NCBI GenBank assembly: GCA_036850595.1
Contig: CM072168.1
Coordinates: forward strand, 14,809,982 to 14,873,981
Length of the DNA stretch: 64,000 nt
Direction of reading: 5' to 3'
Origin: Rhyacichthys aspro
Lineage: Eukaryota > Chordata > Actinopteri > Gobiiformes > Rhyacichthyidae
Part shown: positions 41,993-53,285 of the stretch, piece by piece
How the letters are laid out: every line of letters starts with the position of its first letter
Position numbering within the stretch: position 1 is the first letter of the stretch
Notes under the pieces: generated by a model
What the model was told of the DNA's origin: nothing
Databases searched by the model: none
What the model saw: only the letters and a program-made list of their open reading frames with translations
Program-made: the position numbers and the translations under genes

Positions 41993-43256
41993 ATATTAAT
42001 ATATTTTTTTCTCACATGTCTCTGGGGCTCTGTAAATAAACACACAAGCCTATATCCCTTATAGTTTGTGTTATCATTACAAATAAGTCAAATCACGTTG
42101 TTACCTTATGCAAAGTCACATGGGAGTGTTGCTGTGTACTGCCATCCATCAAAGTAAGCACAGGTTTTGCTTAATATGTGTTTTTGTCCAATCAGTGACA
42201 GGGGAGCCATCTTTCTCTCAGCAGAACTCATCGCTCTTCCTGTTATCCTCTTCTCATCCGCTCTTTATCCTCTCTTCTCATCTAATCTCTTCTTCTCTCA
42301 TCCCTCTGTTTAGTCAGGAAGCCCCTGGATTGACATCAATGCGCCTCTAACGAAAGGAGCAGACACACAGACACACAGTTATAGAGACAAGAAAGTGGAG
42401 AGAGCAGGAAGGAAATTGACTGAAACAGGTAAAATAAAAATGAAGAGTCACACAAGAATAAAAACATTAGACGAAGACAAGGAGAAAGTGGAAAGGATGG
42501 ATAGAAAGAAAAGTGTCAGAGAGAGTAATTACAGGACTCCCGGTGTTTTCAAAGCATCTCTTTTATCTCACCCTTCCTGTGGCTAAGAATCAAGATGAAG
42601 TGGAAAGGAAGAGGAGGAGAAGTCCAAGCGCAAGTCCCAGACAGAGAACAGGCTCTAGTCATTCACATCACACACAAACACTCACACTACAGTGTACCTT
42701 ATGATCCACGGGAGACTGGATAAGTTGAAAAGTCTCTGTGGTATGCAGGCCTCTTATTGAGAAGGAGGTACTCTTGTTTGTTGTGACATTTAGAATTGTT
42801 GACAGGGATTAAAGGCGGAAAGTTACTTGACAATATAGTACAGGCTACCTGTAAAAAGTGTGGTTAAAAAAATACAGTATGAATGTTTTCTGTTTAATTA
42901 GATCATTTATCATAAGTGGATGGTTAATAATTTTGAAACGAGATTGCCCTAAACCAGTTTAAACAGGTTCAAACAGTTTAAACTTCTCCAAACCTTTTTA
43001 ATATGACAGAATTGCAGAGAAAAATAACTGTAAGTGGTGGTGTCATAGTCAAATAAACTGCCTCTTTTGCTTTATGCTTTCTTAATAGATTATTTATTTG
43101 CATCGTGTTGTATTTTGGGAAGAAAATAAAAACAAAAATGCGTTTGCAGTTTTGCTACATTTTGACTAAACTAAATAACGTTTGGTAAGTGACATTATTT
43201 GTTTAATTAGATACAGGCATGTGTGAATATTTACGGATAGACACACAAAAAATGTT
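41993..43256. other. Upstream flank of edar: pyrimidine-rich then purine-rich tract, no gene seen
   Basis: A CT-rich stretch (about 42,205-42,312) is followed by a GA-rich stretch (about 42,380-42,640) on the same strand. Open frames here are rich in Lys, Arg, Glu and Ser because of the purine bias and show no domain. I see no exon. Confidence 0.55.
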
Positions 43257-43360
43257 GATTCCTCGAGTTTCTTCAAGCTAGGAACGAAAAAAACGCGAGA
43301 GCGACAAATCTTGGCCTCGCGTTTTTGGCCCTTCCCACGCATTAAGAAACTCGAGGAATC
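43257..43360. repeat. Palindromic MITE-like element (copy 2)
   Basis: This 104-bp imperfect palindrome has perfect 17-bp terminal inverted repeats: GATTCCTCGAGTTTCTT at 43257-43273 and its complement at 43344-43360. A second inner perfect pair, ACGCGAG/CTCGCGT, flanks a loop of about 16 bases. It has no coding capacity. The flanks share TGTT only loosely, so a target-site duplication is unproven. It lies about 0.4 kb upstream of the probable edar start. Confidence 0.75.
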
Positions 43361-43508
43361 CTGTTATTATTTTCTTCTCAGATATTCTCTCTGGGACTTT
43401 TTAGCAGATAAATCAGTTACTTACCTTTTTATTAGTAGAAAAAGCTGCGTTTTTACTACACACTGAACCTCCTCATGTCCAGTTCCCTCTGCCAGTGGCT
43501 GTCCCCGG

Positions 43509-43522
43509 ACACTAGGTGGCGG
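43509..43522 (+). promoter_or_regulatory. CTCF-like motif upstream of edar exon 1
   Basis: ACACTAGGTGGCGG matches 13 of 14 positions of the CTCF core written as CCASYAGRKGGCRS. It lies about 220 bp upstream of the proposed edar start in the divergent promoter region. A boundary between the sh3rf3 and edar domains would be a natural role, but this is a motif match only. Confidence 0.4.
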
Positions 43523-43598
43523 TGTAGAACTGTAGCCTACAGCAGGTTCTCAGTCCGCGCCAAGCAGTCTACCTGGGACACTTCTCCACTTTTGGTTT

Positions 43599-43734
43599 GG
43601 GCGGAGAAAAGTTCTCAGGAGGAGCCAGCAGACAGTCCGACATGCGCCAATGTGGAGGCTGAACACACGAGTTGAACAGATTGGAGTCCAAACTCAGAGA
43701 CTAGCAGACCTCAGGAGATGCTCCTGCTCAGTCC
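43599..43734 (+). promoter_or_regulatory. edar: edar core promoter motifs
   Basis: A GC box (GGGCGG, 43599-43604) and a CCAAT box (43647-43651) precede an initiator-like TCAGTCC (43728-43734, consensus YYANWYY) at plausible distances. There is no TATA box. CpG density is raised from about 43,500 to 43,860. A start near 43,730 leaves a 5' UTR without any upstream ATG, whereas a start before 43,475 would add upstream ATGs. Confidence 0.4.
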
Positions 43735-43843
43735 ACGGCGCTAGAGACTGAACGGCGACCCCTGACAGGACTGGTCCCGCCGCAGACCCCCTCAGTGCAG
43801 CGGACACAGTGAAGAGCAGCGCGCCCGCCTCCCTCAGCTCCAG
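43730..43843 (+). other. edar: edar exon 1, non-coding 5' UTR (start approximate)
   Basis: The 3' end is set by a strong donor, CTCCAG|gtaagac, at 43843/43844. The exon is GC-rich and CpG-containing. It sits at the right place upstream of the ATG exon at 53220, separated by an intron of about 9.4 kb. Human EDAR also has a non-coding first exon. The 5' edge is inferred from promoter motifs and is uncertain by 100 bases or more. Confidence 0.6.
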
Positions 43844-46800
43844 GTAAGACGTCTCTCAGGAATGTGCAGACGGATTGCTGCAAGACTTTGGGGAAATTCC
43901 TGAGCAATACTTATTATATCAAACAAAATTTCACGTCTAGGAATAACTATGCGCAAGAAGCAAGTAGGAAGTGTGTAAAGTAGTGTTTATATTCCTACAT
44001 TTAGCTGGTGAGTTTCATTTTAAGCTAAACCACAGTGACTGGACATCTTTAACCCCTGGTGCATCTTAATTGTTGAATTCAGACTGTCAAAGCTAACCTT
44101 GTTCAGACTATTTGACGTCTTCAATTTGTTGTGGAGCCCATAAATAATGAAAAAACATAGCCACAATCAGCATGAATGTCATGTTAATGTTAAATAAGGC
44201 AGCAGTCTGTGTATAATACAATGTGCATTGCCTGAAAATGTGAAATACTTGCTATAGGGCCTATGAGAGAGGTAGACTGCATGTTGGTGCAAAGGTTTTA
44301 GCCCAAGGTGTGATTGTTTCTCACATCACTAGTTCTGCCTTTTGACAAAGTTTTGAATCTCAAGTATGCAGACATAAACCCTGACTTCACTCATTTGTTA
44401 TGTTGCGGTGAATTTCATCACAAAGACATTCGGTCTTTAGCAAAATATTGGAGATGATAGTTTTTTTTTAATAGTCACTGGGGTTTTGTATGTTGTAAGC
44501 AACTACATGTTTGTGACCTCAGACACCTTTCTTTGTGTGCATAATTGTTTTTTTGGTGCCGCCTGACTGTCCCGGGCCCCAGGGCCCCCGGGGGAAGTCC
44601 TGCCCGCAGACAGGCAGCTCGGCCCGGCTGGGGACATGCCGGGTCCTGCCGCATCTCTGAAGTCTGCTGGCTGGCTTTGAACTGTAGCTGCTGGAGGTGG
44701 AAATCAATCCATCTCTGTCCCCCCTCCTCTCCCCCTCTCTCTGTGTTACCTGTGTGTGTCTCTCGCTCACTGCAGCCCCCCAGCACATCCCCTCACCGCT
44801 GCCACTGAATCTTTCAAGTTCACAGACAGAAAGGCAAAGAGACACAGAAAGAAAAATGGGGGTGTTACTCATCTTCAAAAGAAATTAATATAGTTTCTGG
44901 AGATTAAAGGGATGAGGGCAGAAAACTCAGAAGCCATAGCCTGTAGTCGTCTCTGTCACATGCCTCTCAAATGAATTCATAATGTGTTTACTTAGCCTAT
45001 TTGTCTCTTTATCTTTCATTACAGTCAGCACTTGAATTTACACAATGACCTTATTTATCCAGGCATGATCGAACAAAAGAGAAAGGGAACTCTAGTGTTT
45101 TTTGTGAACTTTATTGCTGTGATTTATTGTAAATGTCACAGCTGATTCCAATCTACACAGCATATCCCATTCCCTCAGAGCAAAATTTATGGCACTCCAG
45201 GGGCCCCTAACACTTGCCTGTTTCATAATGCTTCACACTTCTGAGACAACATTGGAATAGTGCGCCATTCAGAGTTTACTTATGGAAGTCGAGTTGTTTC
45301 AGCTTATCAGCTTATTAACAGATTTATGGTGCTTTGGTTGGGCTTTTATTCCCTATATCAACAGGGTCATGTGCCACCAGCCTGACACTTGCATTTAGAT
45401 GTAAAGCTACATAACACAGAAAAAATGTGTATGTTTTTTTTTTTAACATTTCATCCTCTAAAAGCCACTCAAGCAGTAATTTTAGTTTTAGGAAATAACA
45501 GGTGATCTATTGATAAACAGTTGTAAAGTACTTATTTTTCAAGCCTTATTATATCAGTACATGTGGTCAACGAGATGGCACAAATAAAATCAAAGTGTAT
45601 TTTTTAAGTCATTTAAAAAAACAATCACCAGGAAAAGTATTGTTATGATAATGATGCCACATGTGTTCTCAATATTGCGCAGCACTAATTCAGTCATAAC
45701 CTTTTAGGAGTAGCCAATGAATCTCCATGACTCCTCACAGCAAAACAAAAGGTATAGCTGCCTTTAATTATATTCTAATTTATATGCTGCAATCCTTTCA
45801 AATCAACATAAAAGCAAAAGGCATATCTAATCATAGCTTTCATTCTTACCACTGTGATTTCTCTGCATGTGCTCTGTGCAGTCAGTCAACAGAGCACCAT
45901 GTTAAATCAACGATTGAGCGCCCTCTGTTTCAGGTCTGGGAATGAAGTTTAATCAAATTGGGGTCAGAGTCACTGTATATACTCTAGTTATTCATCCATT
46001 TCTTTTGTGGGTTTTAGATGGGAGAACTGGCACATATTGTTCTTCTGTTGTTGAAAAATTAAAAACTGTGAATGAGGTTGTAAATAAGTGGGTGATATCT
46101 TTTATTTTCAGAATAGTTTTCAAATATGTCTTTTTTTTCACCCAAAACACACACAGTTAACAGCTGTCTATTGCTTGTTTACCTACCACTAGGACTTGTA
46201 AAAAGAAAAATGTGTTAGTTGAATCAGTGCAGAACAGATTTGTATTTTCCCCTTCATATTATGTGGTGTTGTGGAAAGCGCAGGATTAGACTCCATTTGG
46301 TTTCAAACTGCATACTCCCTCTACACCTGCATTGGATTGCATTAAGTATAAAAGTCTTGTTAGCTTGCTATTTGCAGTCTTCTAAGTAAGTCTTTAAATT
46401 CTCTTCTGACTTTTTAATGGATTGACAAAGATTTGTGCTTTGAAGAGGCCTCCAACCTCACAACCACATCAATACATCACTATAAACTGCAGCTCAGATG
46501 ACTAGAATTATCCCCAGAGTTCTCCATAAGCCCCTAGATTTGTTTTAAGAAATCTCCACAGAGGAAGAAAATATGTATGTTTTTAATGCATCCATTGTAT
46601 ATATAAATGAATATTTGCATTCATCTAGTATTCAGGTAAGGCAAATCTACTTCATTAAAGTCCTAATCTGAAATGACTATTCCCAAGCTACCACAAACAC
46701 CGAATGAATTTGTCTTGAACAAAGTGAAAGTTAAATAATCTAAATCATTTTTTGTGCTATAATGACATTGTTTTCTAATTACTTCATTATAGGTGTTGTT

Positions 46801-47674
46801 TAGAGAGGAAGCAACAAAGCGTTCTGATGAATTCCAGCCTGTAGATTAGCCTCCCCTTTGAGAGCCAGTGCAAAGTAAACAGAGACAGAGACAGAGACAG
46901 GAGAGAGCGCGATGTTCTGCCCCAGCGGAGCTAAAGAGGGGAACAGGGGATCAGTGCGAGGAGACGATGAAAGACAGATAACCGGCAGGCAAGGAATCAA
47001 AGACTGACGGGGGATAGGTGTGTGTGTGTATGGGACTTCCTTTCATGTACTGCAAGAGTTTGTTTTTCCTGTGCACTGAGTGGGAAGCTGACAGTAAGTC
47101 TGTAATTAACATAATCAAAAGATGAAGAGAGATGAATGAATATCACACATAAACACAGCTTCACAGATATCATTTACAGTATGAAATGTTACTCTTTAGC
47201 TATTATATTATTGGGGATGTTATGTGCTGCTTAAATAATGGGCACAGTCAAAGTATAATAACCGTCACTAAATACAGATACAGAAATAGTGAATTCCTTA
47301 TGCTACTTAAAAATTTCCAAGTATTAGAAGTGATCATTTACACTGCTACCAAGACTGTTTTGACACTTAAGCTTAAATATGGTTAACAGTGACATGCCAT
47401 AACATTGCAGTGGGATAAGACTAGAGTAAAAGGATATTTAGATGAAGGCCAGCTGCTTGAGGTTTGTGCCTGTCTCCAGATCTGTAACACCGGGGGCAGA
47501 TCACTTTAATCAAGGCTTTATTTTAACATTAAACTTAGACGGCAATCATGTCACAAATTAGTCTTATTTATTTCTGCCTCATTTATCTCTGAGCCTTGAT
47601 AGCCTTGTCTGCTCAGTGACAATGTAACGTTAGCTTCCAGTGTTATGATAGTGATTAATGAGCATTGTGCTGAT
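43844..47674 (+). other. edar: edar intron 1, first part; GC-rich block at about 44,555-44,660
   Basis: This is intronic. A GC-rich block (about 44,555-44,660) contains CCCGGGCCCC and GCCCCCGGGGG and is followed by a CT-rich run. It could be an enhancer or alternative promoter, though I see no convincing splice donor leading to exon 2. A (GACAGA)n-like tract lies at about 46,881-46,903. No coding exon is visible. Confidence 0.55.
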
Positions 47675-47694
47675 TGGGCCACCTCTTTTAAGGT

Positions 47695-47749
47695 GTCAGA
47701 TGTGTTTTTGTCTGATTAAAAAATTTAATCAGACAAAAACACATCTGAC
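47695..47749. repeat. Near-perfect hairpin, 26-bp arms, 3-nt loop
   Basis: The arm at 47695-47720 (starting GTCAGATGTGTTTTTGTC) is the exact reverse complement of 47724-47749, with only AAA between. Looser complementarity, with small bulges, appears to continue outward to about 47,675-47,781 (AGGTG/CACCT, then CCAC.../...GTGG). The arms have not diverged, so the palindrome is recent, selected, or made by template switching. The tiny loop argues against a standard microRNA precursor. Confidence 0.8.
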
Positions 47750-47781
47750 TCACCTCAAAGGTAAAAGTGGTTGGTCTAATT

Positions 47782-50700
47782 TGATTGACAGCAGCAACGC
47801 GACCCTGTTTCTGCACTCCAGCTGCCTCTATATCATAGAAATGAGAGAAATGCCAGCAGCACATTCCTTTCTTATAACTGCCTTTAGAAAACTAGAGCAG
47901 GGGCACTTATAGATTTTAAAATGCAATTGACAGCAGTTTAGCCATTAGCTTTTTTCCTAGCCAATTCACACTACTTTTTTAGAGGACATTTTCGAACGCT
48001 TGACATGGGGTTTGACTCTGTGAAGCATATTGTAACTTTATTAGAAGCACACGTGGATGATTGACTGGCACATAAATCATAAATCATATATAATGCTATG
48101 CTTTACTCTTGTCTTTATGTTTAAAATGCAGGGGGCATAGCAACAAACAGCAACACTAGAAGTTGCAATTATGTGAAAAATGTTTCAGGGTATCCAAGGG
48201 ATGCAGGAGGTCTAAATGAAAGACTAGTCACTTGATGAAGGGGAAATCCATTTTTGTTATGATCAGATTTTAAGAAAATGAAATGTTAGATTTTGCTACA
48301 TAAGTACACAAAGGGATTCTTATGGATAATATTCCTGTAAACTGATGCATTTACTGCCAATTTGATATTATTTTGCTCTTTTCTCACTGCCGTAGTTCTC
48401 TTAAATCACCAGGAACTGTTGCTTTATAGCCAACAGACCATATGTATATCACAGGGTGACAGTGATGATGACCATCTCTACTGTCAGATGTGAGTTTGAG
48501 CTGTTTGAAGTTTTTTGGCCAGACAAGAGTGTCCCTCTCTCATATAGTAAAAGTCCAGGTTGAAGAAAGTCTCAATGAGTAACATGTGTTTAACATCGTG
48601 CTTCAAGTTGGCATGTTGAGTTGTGGTCTGTGAGAATAAAATAAGTGGCTTTTATGGATAGTTCTCACTAGGAAAGCATTGATTACATATGGGAATTTGT
48701 GTTTATTAGAAGTAAAAGGATTTTGCTAAGTATATGTTAATGGAAATCATTAAAAAAGTAGAAAAAAACAGGGAAAGGGGATCCAAGACATCCAAAAATG
48801 AAGTTGCAAAACCAAAAAACAATGACAGAAGATCGACTTATCCTAATGTGAGCCACAATTTAGTTAGAAACCCTCCAAACCCAGATTCCCCAGCTCCGTT
48901 TGCTTCTGGTTTAATTGTCAATAGAAATTAAATGCAACAGAGGAGCCCACAAAGCATCCTGTTAGCTCATTCCTTATGTCCTTCTGGTTTGCTTCCTGGC
49001 TGCGTTCCCTGGCCACTGATTGGCCCATTAGTTAATCAGGCAGGAAGTCATTACCAAACGGCCTAATGAATATCCATTATGAGGTTAAGCACTGATGGTG
49101 AAAAGCTGTGGTGCTGAATGACATAAAGGTAATAAGGCACAGCAGAACGGAGACTAGTGCTTTGGTCCTGAAGGCAGACTGTCTAATTAAAGCATAGAAG
49201 AAACAATGATGAGCTTTAGAGTAAGAGCCTCTGAAAGATAGCAGTGTAAACAACTTCAAGGGAGAGCTGTGCCAAAAACAAGCGGATATAAAAATATACA
49301 ATGTTTTGGAGTACCTTTAACTAATTACAAAAGAATGGAAATAGTAGGCATCAGACAAAATAGTTTGAATGTGAGTTAATATAGATAGAAGGTCACACCA
49401 TTTGAAATAAAAACGCATGTCATCCGGTTAGATAAGACAAGTTAGATTTGAACATTTTCCAAATTCATTCTTGAGCTGCACAATACATTGCAAATGTATT
49501 GTTATTGCATAATAATCAGATAGCTAATCATATAGATTCATGCTTTAAGTGCACACTTGTTTTTGTATTTGAACATAATACAAAAATCTAAATAATTCTT
49601 AGCATTATCTATGATGCTACTTCAGACATACAACAATATTATGCTTATATAAATAGTAGGATGGCTCATATGAATATGTATGATTATTTGATATTGAATT
49701 ATTGTGTTTTTAAATGATATATAATCAATACACGCACGTCTATAAAGTATTGCTGACAATGTTCATTGTTATTGTAGTATTTCAGGAGGTAGATCAAATA
49801 GGTTAACACACTATAAAACACTGACCACTTGCAAGATTTGAAATTGTGCTGGTTTCCAATTTCTGTGACATAAAGTTTAACTGTAATAGAGACAGTATTA
49901 CAAACTCAAAAATAAGAACTGTAAGACAGCTCTGGCACCTCTCCATCAAAATCAACAGCTATGCAACGTATTAACAAGAAGCTCAAACTGTCTTTCTAAA
50001 GTAAAAATGGGTTTATGGGAATTTCCATGTGGCACTAAACCCTTTTACCTACAGGGCCTATATGCCATTTAACTTAATCTATAACATTTGCCTGTCAGTT
50101 ATGCTGCAGTTTAAATCAATACCAACTTAATGTGCTTTGAAGTTTGTATCTGGATTCTCACCAAGACTAAGGCATTTAAATTGTCAATTCGGGCCAAGTT
50201 ACTGACGAAAGACATCGGAAGTTTTTGATTTAGGTTTAAGAAACGGCCCGCTGGAATGTCATGTTGGATATCATGTTGAATTTTAATGGCAAAGCAATAG
50301 ATAAAAGGAAGAAGAAGGCCTGCTAATTGACATTTAGATCTATAAAATTTAAGTTATACTGGTGACTTTTCCTCCGCAGAGCCCCATGCTTCGAGACTTG
50401 GTTTGACTGTACTCGGTAATGACACAGCTAAAGACAGAAAGGTTATTTATCTGAGATTATGTGGTCGTTAGAAGATTAATACCCTCAGGGGGCAAAAGAC
50501 TTGAGCTGACTTTCATCTCAGACCTGCCCCGACAGAGAGAGGTGGGGTTAAAAAGACAGACAGAGGGTTGAAAGAGGCAGAAGAGACACTGTGAGGCTTC
50601 AAACGCCGCTCTGTCGAGGTGTATCTGTGCATCACTTTAACCCCATAATGAGTAGCCTTGAGGGGGTCCGTAGCCATTTGGCAGATCTTCATTTCCTGAC

Positions 50701-53219
50701 TTTAAAAAAAAAAAAAAGACTGTCCTTTTATCTCACACACTTGTACATCCGTTGTGGCCCTAACCAAAGGGACTTTCGCACTCAAGCCAATGTTGCATAT
50801 TTATTGACTATAGATTGGTGTTTGTGTATATATCTTGGTGTTTGTGTGTCTGAAGTCTGTGTGGAAACTATAATTAAACAAGATGAAGCCCCCAGGGATC
50901 GGTGGTATTAGTCGTCATTGAAGATCAGAAGCATTTCATTTAAGTTTGCGACATGGAAGAGTGAAATCTGAGTTTGGAGCCAGGCAGACTGATTTGACCT
51001 CTGATAGGCAGTCGCGGCAGCGGTTTCTTCCTGTCTTACTCTTCGTACCCGCACATATGCTCTTTGATATGCCCCACAATTTAGAGATAGAGTGAAAGTT
51101 TAGCTGTTAATGTGTTCAATTAAAGTTATCTGCCCCAGGGGCTTATCAGTCAACACTAAATATCCTCTTATTTCCAAACGGATTTTTTCTTGCTCTAAGG
51201 TGAAGGCTATTAAGTCATTTTCAAAGCTTTATCAATGAATGTTTTGCGTTTCTGTGTAAAACGCTTCTCAAGAAGTGATCCAAACATCCACTTTAGACAT
51301 CATGAATATCACCTCGGGATATGCACATCCGTAGTTCTGACCCACAACTAGATTTCTCAACTTTTTTTCCTCTATATTTTTGTCTACCATATCTAGCAAT
51401 TAACACTCAAAGCGTCTCAGTCAGAAATGCACTGAATAACAGTAATTACAGGTGTTTACGTGTTTATATACTCCACAGTGTGCGTGTTTGAGTGGGTGCA
51501 TATTTGAGCTGACACTGTTTGGGGTTTGTCTGCAACCCTTATGTAAAAACATGAATATGACTTAAAGTATAGTTTTCTCAAAGCAAGGGCTCTAGACACG
51601 AACATAAAGTAGATTTTAGGTTTGTTCAGGACAAGTCAACCTTGTATCCCAAATTTAACGTGACTTTATTTCTGGTCATTACTGATTCCAAAATTTTGTA
51701 ACATTAGATTCAGATGTATAGAATTACTGTTATGTTTTTTAATCTTTGTTGGTTTGAGGTGCTGTAGCAATGCAATTGTCTTGTGAAGTCAATACCTGGT
51801 TTTAGTTAGAGAAATATACCAGGACTTGGTGTGATATAGAATATATTTTGCAAATAAGAGTTACAAATGGTGTGACCTTAGACCATACAGATGTTCTCCA
51901 AACTTAACACATATGCTCTTAGTGTTTTTTAAGTTAACCAAGTGGTTTTGTAATGTAACCACTGCCTTCATTAAGCACATTGTCTTGGGTTTTATTTCCC
52001 ATCTACTGCACCAATCAGCTCCCACTTTTCACAAAACACTTACAAATAACCAAATCAGATCAAGTAAATGGTGCCATGTTTTGTGTATAAAAACAAATCA
52101 TGCTCATTCTAACAATTTTGGGGCAACAATAATTAAAAGTTTGTTGTACACATACAAGTTCCTTGTTCTGTAAATATCCGTATACAAAAAATGTATGCAT
52201 TACAGCACAGCACAGAACAAATAAACCATTAACAAGTTTACTTAATTCAAAAGCGTTTGGTACGACAACACAATGCAGTTATGTGATTGGCTGGTGTTAA
52301 GAGACTGAAGTTGAAAACAGATTTGTCAATACTAAACTTTGGAAATCAATTTGTCCTTTTCCTGCCAGATTGACCACATACCACAACAGTTTTCTCATGA
52401 TAAATGCATTTTCTGCTGTGTTATGCTGCTTATCAATTTTTATGTGCTTGCATTTGTACAAACCTCTGGATGGATGTCCAAAAAGACTTCAACTCTGCCT
52501 ATTCAAATGAACGTAATTTCTCACAGCAAACAGAAAAAAATCCCACGTTGACACACGCCATTATGATTCGCTGCTTGCAGGGCTGTTATAGCTTTACACC
52601 CTTTAGTTTTCTTGCCAAAGTTGTTAAGATGCTATTTAGGAGCAAGAGAGTGAAGATTTTAGGATGGTTGCTAAAGCAAACATACTATCTCTAATGATGT
52701 TTACCCAACAACCACTTGTATATCCCACTACACTCTGTGTGAAAGGTAGAGATTGCCAAAACTTCTGTAATATACTCCAGGATGCATAAGTAGAAGAGAC
52801 TAGGTTCATGCAAAGGTATTACAGGCTCACCTTGGCCATTATAATAACATAACGTCTGCATACTGTCAGACAGATGTCACAAAGATATTATAAGTAAGTG
52901 TTATTAAGTGATATCTTTGAGCATTATTGAAGCAGAGGTTAGCCAGCGGTGATTTGTGCTCACAGGTATGAGCCAGAGCAGTGCCATGGGCCGCTCGGCT
53001 GCTATTACATGTTTATTGGCGATGACGTGATGCTAATGGGACAGTGAACTCATCAGGGCCACACACACAGTCTCACAGAGCTATAGCACTACTGTTGGCA
53101 GGAATGCATCTATCCATGACTGGGCTGTTTTGTAATTTGAAATGTTGGAAAGGTTTAAGTACAAATTATTTACAGGGAAAGAATGAATGAATAACCCATT
53201 GTTTTGTGTTTGTGCTTAG
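47782..53219 (+). other. edar: edar intron 1, remainder: no gene; possible enhancer stretch
   Basis: This is intronic and ends in the exon 2 acceptor (ttttgtgtttgtgcttag). A stretch at about 48,960-49,250 is rich in TAAT-type homeodomain cores and has an inverted CCAAT, and 52,950-53,060 is a GC-richer patch. Both could be conserved non-coding elements, but this cannot be shown without alignment. Open frames up to about 106 codons have no recognisable domain. Confidence 0.5.
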
Positions 53220-53234
53220 GAAGAAGACGCCAAA

Positions 53235-53285
53235 ATGTCAGAGAGGAGAGGTCGGAAAAAGTCTTTCTTCCTGTCCTCATTATTG
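53235..53285 (+). CDS. edar: edar coding exon 1 (transcript exon 2): start and signal peptide
   Basis: The transcript exon runs 53220-53285, from acceptor gtgcttag|GAAGAAG to donor TTATTG|gtaagt. The ATG at 53235 has A at -3 and opens MSERRGRKKSFFLSSLL, 17 codons ending in phase 0. With the next exon it forms a signal peptide: a strongly basic n-region (RRGRKK) followed by the hydrophobic [15 protein letters not shown]. Cleavage is likely after ASA, just before EYSSC, which corresponds to the mature start region of human EDAR. The ATG choice is supported by the lack of any other ATG in this exon. Confidence 0.88.

Noticed and set aside
42395..42704. Lys/Arg/Glu-rich open frames upstream of edar
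   Set aside because: They arise from the purine-rich strand bias and have no splice sites or domain.
43475..43675. 66-codon open frame next to edar exon 1 that could be an upstream ORF
   Set aside because: It lies mostly upstream of the likely transcription start near 43,730, so it is probably not in the mRNA.
50769..50778. NF-kB-like GGGACTTTCG in edar intron 1
   Set aside because: One mismatch to a short, degenerate consensus. It is expected by chance, and no cluster is visible.
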